Position numbers and translations under genes: made by a program. The notes under the pieces are model-generated. The model had not been told where the DNA came from. It ran no database searches and saw nothing but the letters and a program-made list of their open reading frames with translations. A stretch of 64,000 nt of DNA from contig OZ020306.1 of assembly GCA_963971305.1 (NCBI GenBank), positions 40,941,512 through 41,005,511 on the forward strand. The letters run 5' to 3'. Positions 47,731-60,046 of the stretch are shown one piece after another (the first letter of the stretch is position 1; every line of letters begins with the position of its first letter). This DNA comes from Arcuatula senhousia (lineage: Eukaryota > Mollusca > Bivalvia > Mytilida > Mytilidae).

Positions 47731-48690
47731 CCCCGCAAACAAAGTTTGGGGGTATATAGAAATCACTCTGTCTGTCTGTCCGTCTGCCACATTACTCGTA
47801 AGCGCCTCTTCCCTAAAACAGCTCAACGGAATTTTATTAAATTTTACACGGAGGAGAACATTATATGTTAATGTGCATTAAGAATTTTCACAGCTCTCGG
47901 ATATCATTCAAGGGAGATAATTGAACTTAGACGTTTTAAATACTGTATTAAATTGGAGACCTCATAAGCGCAACTCTTCCACAACCTCTCAACGGAAAAC
48001 TGAATGTGGTGTAACTTAACATGAAGGAAGTACATCATATGAATATGTGCATGAAAAATTTTCAAAGCTTTTGGATATCATTCAGGGGAGATAATTGGAC
48101 TTAGACTTATAAATACCGTGTTTAATGGGACACAATTGTAAGCGCACCTCCTCCTAAACCTCTCAACGGATTTTGATGAAACTTTACATAGATGTACATG
48201 AAGAATTTTCAACGCTCTCGAATGTCATTTAAGGGAGATAATTGGACTTAGACGTTTTAAATACCTTATTTAATGGGAGACCTCGTAAGCGCAACTATTC
48301 CACAACCTCTCAACGGATAACCGATTTTGATGAAACTTTACATAAAAGAAGTACAATGAACATCTTATGAATATGTACATGAAGAATTTTCAACGCTCTC
48401 GGATATCATACAGGGGAGATAATTGGTCTTAGACTTTTGAAATATAGTGTTCAATGGGAGACATTTTAATCAAGCTCAACTCCTCCTAAACCGTTTGATG
48501 GATTATGATCAAACTTTACATGAAGCAAGTACAACAAATGTACATAACTAGTAGATGTGCATGAAGAACTCTATTCGTTCTCGGATATCATTGAGGGGAG
48601 GTACATGTAATTGGACTTTATGTGTTTTTTGAAATACTGAGTCCAATATGTAGCGGGGCTATCCTTTTGTGAGCTCGCGCACAATATTAC
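47731..48690 (+). mobile_element. tandem-core element with terminal hairpin
   Basis: Begins with a hairpin, ACCCCCGCAAAC, AAA, GTTTGGGGGT, then CTGTCTGTCTGTCCGTC. The core has four or five units 147-183 bp apart (CTCTCAACGG at 47986, 48160, 48307, and a variant near 48490) with GGGGAGATAATTGGACTTAG. Ends near GTGAGCTCGCGCACAATATT. No ORF. Confidence 0.65.
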
Positions 48691-49568
48691 TTGTTTCATT
48701 TTATTTTTTAGACTATTTTTTGTTCTTTTTCTATTATTTTGTTGTTCATGTTAATTGTTTTATGATACTGAAGTATAACCGTTTTTTTTTTAAATTATCT
48801 GAATTTCTGCATTTTTGTCTTCATTTTACTGTACATGTATATTGGCTAAGAATGTTGAATTTCTTCTTTTTACTTGGGACACATGTGCATGCATTTCAAT
48901 GACTCATTATTTTTGGTCTTGTTTTATGGCAACAAAACCTTTATGGTGTTAATTATCTAATTTGAAGTCTAGTTAAAAGTGCTTTTGAAAATTGGGTATA
49001 CAGAAATTGTATATTCTTTACCCTAAGCTTAAATATTCGGCTTTGGTTCAGAAAACAAGAAAGTAGGTGCTTAACTGAGATAAAAATGGCTGGCACGGTA
49101 TAACTCATCATTCTAAAGCTGTGTACCAAATGTAAAATCAATCCCTTTAGCAATGTATTACGAAATTTTGTATTGGACGTCCGGACGTCGTGTATATATA
49201 ATTATGCCAATAATAAGACAGAAAACAGATAACATCTGATACTTGATGACATAATGATCTAATTATTTAAATACCGTAATTGTTAAGTGATTTATTTCTA
49301 ATGAAAGGCAAAGGTTAACTACTCAACATTTAAATTAAAAAAATAATTAATCTGAACAAAAACCAAGCACCACCCTTAATTTTGTTCATTAAATTAATTA
49401 GCATGATGATTAGAAAAGTCATATGTTTTCAGGTGTTTTTTTTTTTGGGGGGGGGGGGGATATTTTCTGTTGTGTGAAGAAAAATAATCTTTCAATTCCA
49501 TCATGCTCGTGCAGTCTAATTAAATTAGATCAATTTTACTACTGCGGTTAAATTGTAATTGGGTCATT
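48691..49568. other. AT-rich noncoding stretch
   Basis: T-rich with a T/G homopolymer block at 49437-49460. No gene. Confidence 0.4.
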
Positions 49569-49636
49569 CCCAGACCCTTTTGTAGTAGTATCGTAGTTGA
49601 GTTTTAGCATATTTTTAGTGGAATATATTTAAACCT
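49569..49636. mobile_element. solo 68-bp left end of the CCCAGACC element
   Basis: Identical base for base to 42292-42359, from the terminal CCCAGACCC to AAACCT, after which similarity stops abruptly. No right end is found nearby. Confidence 0.85.
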
Positions 49637-50289
49637 AATTACAGCAATAAATTATGTTTGACCTGCAACACTGTCATTGTGTCTGGTGTATAAGCGTATT
49701 TTTTTTTGTTGGAATAGAGGTCAAGATAACGTTCTTTAATGCCTATTGCCATCACTTTACTTCCGTCGTCGTTGTCGTCTGTCGTCTGTCGCCGCCTGTT
49801 GACTTTTTTATTATCACATTTTGATGGGGGTAATGGCCCTTTGAAGTTATACATTTTCTAAAAATCCACAATAATCACCTTGTCAACGCAACACCTCAAA
49901 TATTGCTGAACAGAATTCAATGAAACTCGGTATGTATAAAGTACATCCACATCCATTCTATAGTATACCTATAACTAAAAAGAGCTGTACGCAACACCAT
50001 TATCGTGTGTACAAGTGTAGGAAGTAAACCATTTTACCAGAAATTTTGATCCTCAAAATTTGTGTGATTTGTGGACCTTTAAACCTTTAAATTTTGTGGA
50101 AAACGAGAGGAGACATCGTACAGTCAGCAACAACTTTAATTCTTTGGGTACACTGCACGAACGTGATGGTTTGAATTTTGATCCTGTAAAATACATTGCC
50201 GCTATTACTGAACATGGGACTTATGGTATAATCAATTTAAATTGAGAAAAAAAATAATTGGCTTAAAAACGTAAAAAAAAAACAACACC
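49637..50289. other. noncoding stretch
   Basis: A GTCGTCGTTGTCGTCTGTCG microsatellite-like patch near 49764-49795 marks the end of another dispersed repeat. No gene supported. Confidence 0.35.
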
Positions 50290-50820
50290 ATGAAGGAACA
50301 AGGGGCTCACGTGAGCCGGAATCGCTAACTTGTTTGCCGCAATGCTATTTTTAACCTTGAAAAATGCCATAGGCCCTATAATGGCAATCATACATAACCG
50401 TTTGACGTTCAGAATGTTTTATGTTTTGCCCTGTAGAATGAGTAATCAATATGCACATGGGTGCAAAAGCTGAGTTGCCTTCCGGAAACCACTTATTCAA
50501 GAAACATTTTTTCAGTCGCTTTGACCTTGACCTTGAACGGATTTATCCCAAAATCTATAGGGTTCCTTCTCTTATAGTATGTAACAATATCTTAAAGTTT
50601 CAATATAATCGGTTCAAAACTGTTTGAGTTTTGGCCCGGAAACCACTAATTTAAAGAATTTTCTACCGTTTTTCTGTCGCTCTGACCTTGACCTTGAATG
50701 GATTTATCCAAAATCAAAAGGGATCCTCCTATTATGGTATGTAACAATATCCTGAAGTTTCATCAAAATCAGTTTATAACCTTTTGAGTTATGGTCCGGA
50801 AGTCAATTGTTGACAAGTGC
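50290..50820 (+). repeat. two-unit repeat, GACCTTGACCTTGAA type
   Basis: Starts with GGGGCTCACGTGAGCC (a palindrome). Two units share TGACCTTGACCTTGAA, GGATTTATCC and TATGTAACAATATC (about 50520 and 50685). Resembles the tandem-core elements in plan. Confidence 0.55.
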
Positions 50821-52416
50821 CTGTTCATGCCTCCCCCTTTTTGTGCTATGTGCATTCATTGTGTCAAAATCGTCAAATCACTAAGATAATAACTTTTTTA
50901 GTGCTGGTAGCAATATTTGGAGTGGAATTTCACATTTTTCCTCACTTTAATCAGAAGGAACACGCTTTTCTCATTAAACTTCGCATGTTGCTGAAAAAGC
51001 CGTCATCATCGCGACCCATATAAAGATCAAGAACGACGTAGATTTTTTTCACAAAAAAAAACGTTTTTGTGTAAAAGTTAATTTGCGTTTCGGGGTATGA
51101 AATAGAATTTGATGTAAGGAAATAATATCCCTATAAGGATATAATATATCTGTATGCTCTATTAGAGAACTGCCGACATATCTTGCACAAAGAAGCAGAG
51201 GTACCAATGTGATATCCGAATGTCAAAAGTGAACTCAGGTGCTCCGGAAGAGTAAGCCAAAGGTATGAAAAGTCTTATAGATACAACTTCTCCCCACTTT
51301 TCAACCGTCAAAAACATACCGTTAAAAAATTACCAAACTAGAGGGTGTCACAGCCCTTTTGGTACGCGAAAAATATAAAAAGACAAGAAAGAACCTTAAC
51401 ATACCTGCGGAATTGAGGTATATTATGAGGTGCTGATCACTTGTAATGCGCTAAAATGTTAATATTTGACGTCGTGTCTTAGTTTAAAAAACGGTATTTG
51501 CCCCTTATGTTTTATTGTTCGACATACATGTACCTAGCATCTTTTTGGCCAGTCAAAAATGCAGACAATGAAAACATTCAAATAAATGGATTTCCCTTAG
51601 TCGTTTTAATAAATCGCTCACTCAAACCAATCAATGTCAAAATAAATTTTACACGCACTACCTTTAAATGACAAAAAAACATTGTCAACCAAGAGTAGTG
51701 ACTTTCTGAGTGAATCAAGTTTGTGACAGGGCAATTTAAGGTCGTAAGTAGCAACATGTTTGTAATAAAGTGACATTTAATAAAAGTCGTACTTGAACGT
51801 CTCACGTGCCCAGGTATTCAAAAGTTTGTCATTGGTTAAACCTTTGATTGTTACATAAAAAAATATGGAAGGTATTATTGCAATGACCCTAAAGATGGAT
51901 GAAATACCACTAATGGTGTAAAAAAAAAGAGCTAAGACCGATGTTAAGTGTATGACCCATCGGATCAAATGAGCTAAACATCATTTGTTTACAAATGATC
52001 GAAATGCCAAGACAATTGAAATTACATTCATATAAAACACTAATTTTATTGTTTTTTAAAAGAACAAAATGCTATGCAAATACATTATGAGAGGGTTACA
52101 ATAGCTACACACATACATTAAGCATGTTAAGAGTCGGTCATTAATTAAAGTAACAGTTTGAAATTATTTTACAGTAAGCAAACGAATGGTTAAAAAAAAA
52201 TTACATTAGAGGTTAATAAAGGAATATCAGTTGCCAATTTTTCTTTACATTTTGCAATTTTACGAGTTTTTAACACATGTCGTCACATGTAATAAGGAAT
52301 GGTGTCAATTACTTTCAAATGTAATAAAGGAGACTGGGATTCTTAACCGGAACATCTTTTTCAGTCATCTTGCTAATTTTTAACATTTGTTTCAGTTTTA
52401 AAAACTTGATGTAAAA
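50821..52416. other. noncoding stretch; reverse Penelope tail
   Basis: 51186-51262 is the reverse complement of a Penelope-type 3' tail (GAAGCAGAGGTACCAATGTG, GTGAACTCAGGTGCTCCGG). Elsewhere AT-rich with no gene. Confidence 0.45.
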
Positions 52417-52949
52417 AAATGAGTTGCGATAAGGCTCTATGTTTGCCCATCTAGAGGCGAATAATAAAAAGTATGTCTTTACCTGTTACTTTATATCTTA
52501 TTTTGTAGCCAAATGGTTGTACTGTTCTAAAAGAATACTCTTTAATTCATTTGCATACACAAAAGTTGGAACATCGTGTTCAAATTGACTCAATTTGAAT
52601 GAAAATTTCATCTTGATTTAAAGGACAAATGACATGATTTTATATTTTTCTGTAAAAAGTAGTATACAGCCTATCAAGCCAAAGTACACAAACTATTTTA
52701 TTCTGTCTACACATAAATACTTGCAAATGTGATAACAAGTACAGCTAATTTCAAAGTAGGCGGAGCTTCACGTGTATGCATATTTCTAGAGATAAGATAA
52801 CGGTAAATGGCTGCTGACTTCATCTATGGGATTCATGTTGTGTGCGATATATAGATTATCGTGATCATAACAAAGTATTGTTTCTCCCTGATTAGTCAGT
52901 AAATGTAATTGAAAAAAAAATCTAATGAAGTTATATATTCTTCATAAAA

Positions 52950-55900
52950 ATGTCGTATTGTGCAGTTTTTGGGTGCAACAGTAATTCAAAAAGGGATAAA
53001 GGAATATCATTCTTCAGTTTCCCAAAGGACAATAGACGAAAAACTTGGGTCCATTATTGCGAAAGGCTTAATTTCGAGCCGACAAAGCATAGTAAAATAT
53101 GCTCCAACCACTTTTCGGATAACCTAATAGCGCGTAATCCGGTGAAAATGCAGGAATACGGATACGAAGGGGCTCAAATTCGTTTGAAAAACGATGCTAT
53201 ACCGGACATTCGTTTTGATGTACAGGAGAAAGATGCTGCAAAACCAAGAGTTGCTTACGCTTAAAGACGAAAATTAGAGGTTTGTTTATTATCTTATTTA
53301 TTTACTTGAACTAAGTGTTTTACTTTCACTTGCAATTTAAGTTCCCGAGACCCGACGATTTGTTCAAAATCCATTTCGACATAATATTCCAACATCTGTC
53401 AATAATGACCTGTCCGCTATATATAATTTTCGTACTTAAATATGAGTAACATTTTTTTTTACTTTATCGGAGTTCTCTAAACCACGTAAAAAAAAAAACG
53501 CTCGCGTCTCTTTCATACGCTATCTATATATCTGGGAATTTCGATTTTAGATTTATGTGACAAGTATTGCTACTGATTTATTTTGTGAATAATGAAATTT
53601 AAGAAAGATCAAGTAATCATTATCTATTTGATACATGTACAAACAACCTGAGATGTACATTAAAAACGAAAGAATATGGAATATGTGCCAAAAAGACACG
53701 ATCCACATATAGCGACCTCAGCTTGAAGCCTGTTTGACATGTATCAATTATCGATCCAATGATGGCATGCTGACATAATCAGATTTGTCTGTGCATCCTT
53801 CTTCATAAATACAAGATGAAAAGTAAACAATGGGCTCATTATATATGAATAATGTTGAATAAAACGAAAATATATATAAAAAAGATACGTAAAAAAATTA
53901 ATTAAATTTCGAATTTTTTAGTTTATAGCATGAATTATCTTGTCCGTTTTATTCATAAAAATTGCAAATTTATTATAACTTATTTTAGATTCTCGAAACT
54001 GCTATGGGTGAAAGTTCCAACCTAGATCACGAAAGCAACACTGAAACTTTTGAACCTGAAATTGAAACTTTCGGTCTGGCTACTTCGTCATATGCTCCTG
54101 CTTCTTGTAGTACAGATACTAACGATTTGATACAAACGGAAAATCAAAAGACACAAACGGAGAAAATGACAAAAATGAAGACAAGACGGATTCAAGCAAA
54201 AACTATATCTGTCCGTGAAATAGGTATCCAATGCGAATTGGTCGTGCCTTTAGATTGTACAAGAAATGAGTACATCAGCCAAGTTAATGATGATTTCACG
54301 CCACAAATGTCATCAACTTTTGTGTGCGATGGAGAGCCAGATGAGGAGTTAAACATGGCTGTACATACATTTAGCAGCCCAAGTGAAGATCAAGATGATC
54401 CTGATCTAGATCCAGATTTTGATCCTTCGTCCGATTTCCTGGAGTCGTCATCAGAGGAAGATGAGACAATGCAAGATGAAATTGAAAACTACAAACTAGA
54501 AAAGACTGATGACCCAGTTAATGAAAATTATTATTTGGTGTCGGAAAGCAGCTTAACAGATATACTTTCCTTTTGTAGACGATGTGGTAAAGAATGCACT
54601 TCGTTCATTGAGTACACTAAAGGGACGCTCATTTCGACATCGTCAGTATGTGCAGATGGTCATGTAATGTAATGGAATTCTCAAGCTATGCATAATAAAC
54701 TTCCATGGGGCAACCTTCTTACAGCTAGCGCCATTGTATTCAGTGGATGTAATACTGCAAAGGTGTTGAGAATGTTCAGCCACATGAAAGTCCAAATGAT
54801 TAACCAAAGGACTGCAGCTAGACTACACAGCTCTTATACAGTTCCGGCAACTATAGAGGAATTTGATGACAAACAAGCCAGTATATTGCAAACGCTTCGA
54901 GGTATTAGTCTTTTTGATCATTTTAAATGACTTTAATTAACAAATTATTCAAATTGTCGTTATTAATAATAAGAAATATCAGAACCGATGTTTAGCAATT
55001 ATAAATGTTTTTTCATTGCTTTTACTGTTTACCCCAACGGAACACCTGATTTGACTCTCGCTATGAATTCTCTGCTTCTTTAAACATGTGTTTAGTTTTA
55101 GTGTTTACTTTTAACCGACAGGAAAGGAAGTTGTGCTTGGTGGTGATGGACGCTGTGATAGCCCTGGGTACAGTGCAAAGTTTGGATTCTACACCTTGAT
55201 GGATCTTGATTCATGTAAAATTGTGGATGTTCGCTTGATACAGGTATATTATATTGGTTGATTCATTTATAGATAAAAATAAAGATACATATATTTTAAA
55301 GCTAGCTAAATATGTTTTTTTTAAATACAATTTTGTAATAAATAAAAAACTTAAATAATAAATATTTTCAAGGTATGATTAACAAACTACATGGTAACAT
55401 AAAATTCAGTCAAATGAAGTAAAAGGATCGACACATATGGAGCTTGAAGGTCTAAGAAGAGGGTTGGACTATTTGACTCGCGTTGGCAATCGAGTCAATG
55501 TGACAGCACTGGTAACAGACAGACATGTAATGATTAAGAAGTACATGCGAGAGAACTACCTTAATATTAAGCACTACTTCTACGTATGGCATATTGCCAA
55601 AGGTGAGTTTATGCTTTTATCTATTTTAATTTGTAATTTCTTTTTTATTTTGTTTGTTATAGATTGGGGTAGCATAGATGTTCATATTAAAGGATAAGCA
55701 AAGTGCAACTTTTCTTCTATTCAGACTTTAATTTTAGAGCAGAAATATATACTTTCAAACTGAAAGTTAATTTTCAATAAAACGTTTTTTTATCTTGTTG
55801 CCAGGAGTGTCCAAGAAGCTTGAAGTTGCGGCAAAGAAGAGAGGTGCTGGAAATATAAGACCCTGGATTAAAAGTATAAGCAACCATACGTATTGGGTAG

Positions 55901-57186
55901 CAGCTACAGGTGGAGATGATGGAGACGAAAAACTAGCAAAATGGACTTCCATCACAAACCACATTAGAGATATCCATCGCCATGAGTCAGAATTGTTTCC
56001 ACAGTGTGAACATGGACAGTTAGAGGAAGATCTAGACCGTGAATGGCTTCAAGATGGTAAAATGGCTTTTTGTTTTCTTTTTCATAGAAATTTTAAATTT
56101 ATAAACCTTTTTTTTTAAATTATCATGGTCTTAGAAAACTTGTAAAATTATCTTTCGATTGTTATATTTTATAATTGATATCAAACTTATTTACGGTACA
56201 TGGAAAGATTATAATTATTCTACATGTATTTAAGGTTCAAGTAGCTTCAAACTTGTGAAGGATGTTGTAGAAAGTCCATATTTACTACGAGACATTCCTA
56301 AACTGTCACCAGTCCATCAGACCTATGGATTAGAGGTGTACCATTCAGTGCTTAACCAGTTCGCCCCTAAGAGCACCCACTTCTTTTATGCTTCTATGAT
56401 GGCAAGGAAAATAAATACAAATGTGTGCAGAATTCAACTAAAACATGGCATACTCATGATACTGTAACCTTAATGTTCAAATAATGTGCTGCTGGAAACT
56501 GCTTACTCTTCAGGAGCACATAAGTTCACTCTCTTTTCTAATAGAGTTCCTGACAAAAAAATACATGTACATCTGATTATCAAATAAATGTTCATTGAAA
56601 TCAATATAACTTTTATAAATCTTAAACTTAAATTTTTTTTAACAGAACCTATGTAGCAGCCCTTCATTTCAATGAAAATGGAAACAGGCAACAAGCCGAG
56701 ACAAGAGATGGTGAAGGGCGTTGGAGGAAATCATTCCCAAAGGCAAAAAAGGGGGAACATTGTGTTGTAAAGGCACAGAGAGTACCAGCAACTTTCGGTA
56801 AAACATTCATTTCATTACATGTACATAAGTTACATGTTGCTTGAGAAAAAAAAAGTAATAATGCTTTGTTTTCTTTTAATATATTTCTATGTAAATGTAC
56901 ATTTAAATACCGGAGAGCAATTATATACATGTTTATAATGTTCATAATTGAACATTTATCATGTTCATAATTTAATGCATTTGTATCTTATTATCATTAT
57001 TTTCCAGACTATGTACATGATTTGATGACACGAGTATTCCGACGCAGACATATGTATGATTCCATTGCTGCAGCAGCTGAGGATTTTAGATTGGGTTTTG
57101 ATAAACCTGATCCTCTGACATCTTTGTATCAGAATGTTGACAAAGATTTTCTGATACGGGAAAGACAATCCAGATTTGTCAACTAG
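52950..57186 (+). pseudogene. THAP-domain transposase, eight exons, decayed
   Basis: Exons read by splice sites and frame: 52950-53279, 53989-54901, 55122-55243, 55410-55602, 55805-56056, 56235-56406, 56646-56797, 57008-57186. Joined length is 2313 bp, 771 codons, all phases agreeing. Residues 1-90 are a C2CH THAP zinc finger (C4, C9, C51, H54, with P25, W33, F55 and a degenerate AVPTI-like box at 83-87), which binds transposon ends in such proteins. An acidic linker follows (exon 2), then a cysteine pair region. Catalytic-type acidic candidates sit in GGDGRCDSPG (exon 3), VTDRH and YVWHIAKG (exon 4) and GLEVYHS (exon 6). Lesions: TAA at 53262 and TAA at 54670, both inside otherwise continuous coding sequence, and exon 6 donor GA instead of GT at 56407. 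A Penelope-tail fragment sits in the next intron (56485-56545). Alternative: a P-type or other THAP transposase. Confidence 0.8.
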
Positions 57187-57648
57187 TAAGATATTACGGT
57201 CGGGCATATTTGAACCCAGTGTATTCTTCAGAAGGGTATGTCGCACGTATCTTCATCACGGCACAAGATGGAATCACCTTTCTTCTACCTTTTCCCAAAA
57301 TATGCCAAATCCACCTGGTAAACTGTCTGTATGCAATGTATCTGTACAATCTATTAAAAAAAGAAAATATCATTTATGAATTTTGTGTGTGTGTTTATAT
57401 CTATTTCTTGTTTTCATATTGTTGTATTTGATGTAATGCTCTGCTAATTATATAAAACTTTTATTTCTTAACAAAAAATAACATTACGTATTTTATTGTG
57501 ATCAAATTGAACAGAAAATGTTTTATTTAAAAAAATAAAAATGATGTTTTGTTACATGCTCTTCAATCTTTTTTAATATATGCAGTGTGATGAATAAATT
57601 ATTACATGTAGACTGATCATTTTGTGTTAAGTGATTGCACTTATTTAC
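57187..57648. other. gap between the two convergent genes
   Basis: AT-rich. Would hold the 3' ends of both transcripts; an AATAAA-like signal occurs near 57593. Open frames at 57176-57431 overlap the last transposase exon out of frame and are not called. Confidence 0.4.
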
Positions 57649-58967
57649 TTACTCATGAATTGGCTCATTGTCTTCGATAAGTCCATCAACTTCAACAAAT
57701 TGATACATGGCAGTTTCAACTACATGCTGATTCAAACAGTTTCCAATGAACCCTTCATGCTCTGTGATGCATGTCACACCCTCTTCTTCAATTTTATTAT
57801 TAACAGGATCAATTTCGTGACAGCATACCAATTCTGTTTGAGATCGCATCAACCCACACTGTTGACAATCACACCTGAATAAATGAAATATTAAAAATGA
57901 ATAAACGGGGTGCATATTAAAGTATGCTGATACAGCTGTATAATAAACATAATAACATTTTAAGTGCAGTTTCTATGTACTTAACATATGATGCAAAAAC
58001 AATTTAAATTGCTTTGGGGTTCATTGTGATGAATAATACATACATTGGAATATAGGATATATAAATTTTATGTGAAATGCCAAAAAATAGAAGGGTAAAA
58101 AACACAAACAACTGCTACATGTACATGTAATGCAAGATGGAAGAATATGTGGAACAAGTGTACATGCCAAGACCTACTTCATTAAGTGGCGATAAATCTA
58201 CGATTAACAGCAAGCAGCATATAAATGCTTGCCTATAAAAATTATTGCATATTATTGCTGAGAAAATAATAGACCCTTTCACGGTTATTGCAGCCATATT
58301 GAATAGGGGCAAAAATTCTGGAAAATGTCATAAAAACAGCTCTATTGCTTAGCAACACACATATATTTTCCCGATTTTGTATAATATTCTCTCCTCCTTT
58401 CAAAAAAATTGCCCCCTATCCAATATGGCTGCAATAACCGTGAAAGGGTCTATTATGATTTTCTCAGATTGTAACAATAGGGGTCTGTGAAGGAGATTGG
58501 GCTTGAACATGGTGTCTCCAGTAAAAAAGGGTAACTTAAGACAAGGGATGTTGACCGTCTTTGTCCTTTTGTAATTACATGTATGTCAATATTTATTACA
58601 ACAAACCATAAAGTCTTCATGCATGATTGTCTGAGGGCATAACATGCACATCATGCATGTAGAAAAACAATATGTCGCACACAACTTTTGTATCGTATGG
58701 ACTTATAATTTTCAACAGACATATTTATTTAATCGTAAACAAAGTCAACATGATCAACGAAACATACCAAGCCAAGTTATCCAATCTGTCTCCATTCGGT
58801 ATGTTGTCTTCATCATGGTCATCAAACTCAGACCCAGATTCACTTTCCTCTGGTATGTCCGGGTTTCTCTCGTCGTCAAATGTTATTTGGCTACGCCTCG
58901 GCTCAAATTGATATGGTCTGATGTTTTGTGGACGTTCTTGGTTTAATTCATCGTCGCTTAAATCCAT
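57649..58967 (-). CDS. P2X7-ballast-like cysteine-rich protein, two exons, intact
   Basis: Exon 1 is 58967 down to 58768 (ATG at 58967, donor GTATGT); exon 2 is 57874 down to 57649 (acceptor TTTATTCAG, stop TAA). Joined: 426 bp, 141 residues, no lesion. The first about 65 residues are acidic and disordered-looking (SDDEL, EESESGSEFDDHDED). Across the splice the sequence becomes LAWCDCQQCGLM, then LVCCHEI, VTCITEHEGF and NCLNQHVVETAMYQF. This W-C-x-C-x2-C...CC-x-E...CIT-x-H-x-GF...CLN series is the pattern of the cytoplasmic zinc-binding ballast domain at the C-terminus of vertebrate P2X7 receptors, also seen as free-standing proteins in invertebrates. No channel region is present. It lies inside the transposon, opposite to the transposase, so it is probably an element-encoded accessory protein. 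Function unknown. Confidence 0.75.
58270..58452. mobile_element. 183-bp MITE in the intron of the minus-strand gene
   Basis: TAGACCCTTTCACGGTTATT and GCAGCCATATTG at the left are matched inverted at the right (CAATATGGCTGC, AATAACCGTGAAAGGGTCTA), with arms of about 43 bp. Target duplication is TA or a TAA/TTA type; it is ambiguous because the flanks are palindromic. Confidence 0.85.
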
Positions 58968-59959
58968 TCTTTCCCTTTTCTTTTATCGTATAAATTCTTT
59001 GTCGAGTAATGGCTGCCTAATAAACAAGTCCCTAAGATGACGTCAGAGGTCGTTCGTGTGTTCAGCTTATTAATTGTCGATAATTTCCGGCAGAAGTCGG
59101 AAATAGAGAAATTGATTACTTTATTACATTGAATCCCTCGCTAACGTAACGACATTTACATAAACGAATGATTTATAACAACTTTATTTAAACTTTTAAG
59201 CGATTTTTACAAAAAAAATGTAATCATGTCATTTGTCCTTTAAAGAATATGTCAAGGTAGACCTTCAATACATTCAAATTTTGTGCTAATAAACTTGAAG
59301 AACTATAGATCACTCATTTTGACCAATGTTCCATAGGCGCTATGTTAAAATCACATGCGTTGGTATATTTCAAGCACCATTTACTAACAAATATAATGAG
59401 CTTTTATACTGTAGAAGATTATTACATCTTCCTTTCGAACAAGACATATTTAAATGATAATGAAAATGAAAACCTTTTTCAAATTGTACAAAATTATATC
59501 ATTAAGTCCAAAAGATTTAATTAGACATTATGCCTACAGCTTATCACTTGCATTTCATCAAACTTACATTCATCTTTTACTCATATTTTTTGCTATTGCA
59601 TTGTATTATCATATGTTGTATGCTTTTATCGCCCATCATCTATTGAAACTTCTTTCCTTCTTTCCTTTACTTAACTTTATCATTGCACTTCTTCATATTG
59701 TCTATAAGTTATTGTATGTGCACCTTGATTGTATAGATTGTTGTTAATATGTGTATTAAGGAGACAGATTAACATAAGCATTCTTGCTTGTTTCTGAATC
59801 CTTTTATAATATGTGTTGAAACATTCATCTTGTACTATATATTATGTTGTACAATGTCTTTTCTTTATTTAATAAATATGTTTATACTAAGACATTTTGT
59901 GGTAGAATTTATCTTATTTTATTTTATTTTTGACTTTAATTGTGGGTAGAAAGGGGGTG
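58968..59959. other. right subterminal region of the transposon
   Basis: Upstream of the minus-strand gene, then AT-rich DNA. The inverted subterminal word is at 59225-59246. A hydrophobic 97-codon frame (59454-59747) looks like AT-rich chance sequence. Confidence 0.45.
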
Positions 59960-60046
59960 TTATCGCAACCCATCCTTAATTTCTTTATTATATTTTATTA
60001 ATAACTAAATTTCTGGATAAACATTTCGAATGATATTAAGCCTTTT

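Larger units (their letters stand above)
52417..59975 (+). mobile_element. 7.56 kb two-gene Kolobok-like DNA transposon
   Basis: The right end, read inward, is GGATGGGTTGCGATAACACC. The left end is the diverged AAATGAGTTGCGATAAGG. A second pair of inverted words (TTTAAAGGACAAATGACATG) lies at 52617-52636 and 59225-59246. TTAA directly flanks the right end (59976-59979); the left flank reads AAAA, so the duplication is not preserved there. Inside are a plus-strand THAP transposase gene and a minus-strand cysteine-rich gene, arranged convergently. Known: Kolobok elements have TTAA targets and THAP-containing transposases. Assignment to that superfamily is inference. A 769-bp derivative with both ends lies at 11367-12135, which supports these boundaries independently. 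Confidence 0.75.

Noticed and set aside
57176..57431. Two overlapping plus-strand frames after the transposase
   Set aside because: They overlap its last exon in other frames and continue into AT-rich DNA.
59454..59747. Hydrophobic 97-codon frame
   Set aside because: AT-rich DNA readily gives Leu/Ile/Phe-rich frames; there is no homologue pattern and it sits in the transposon end region.
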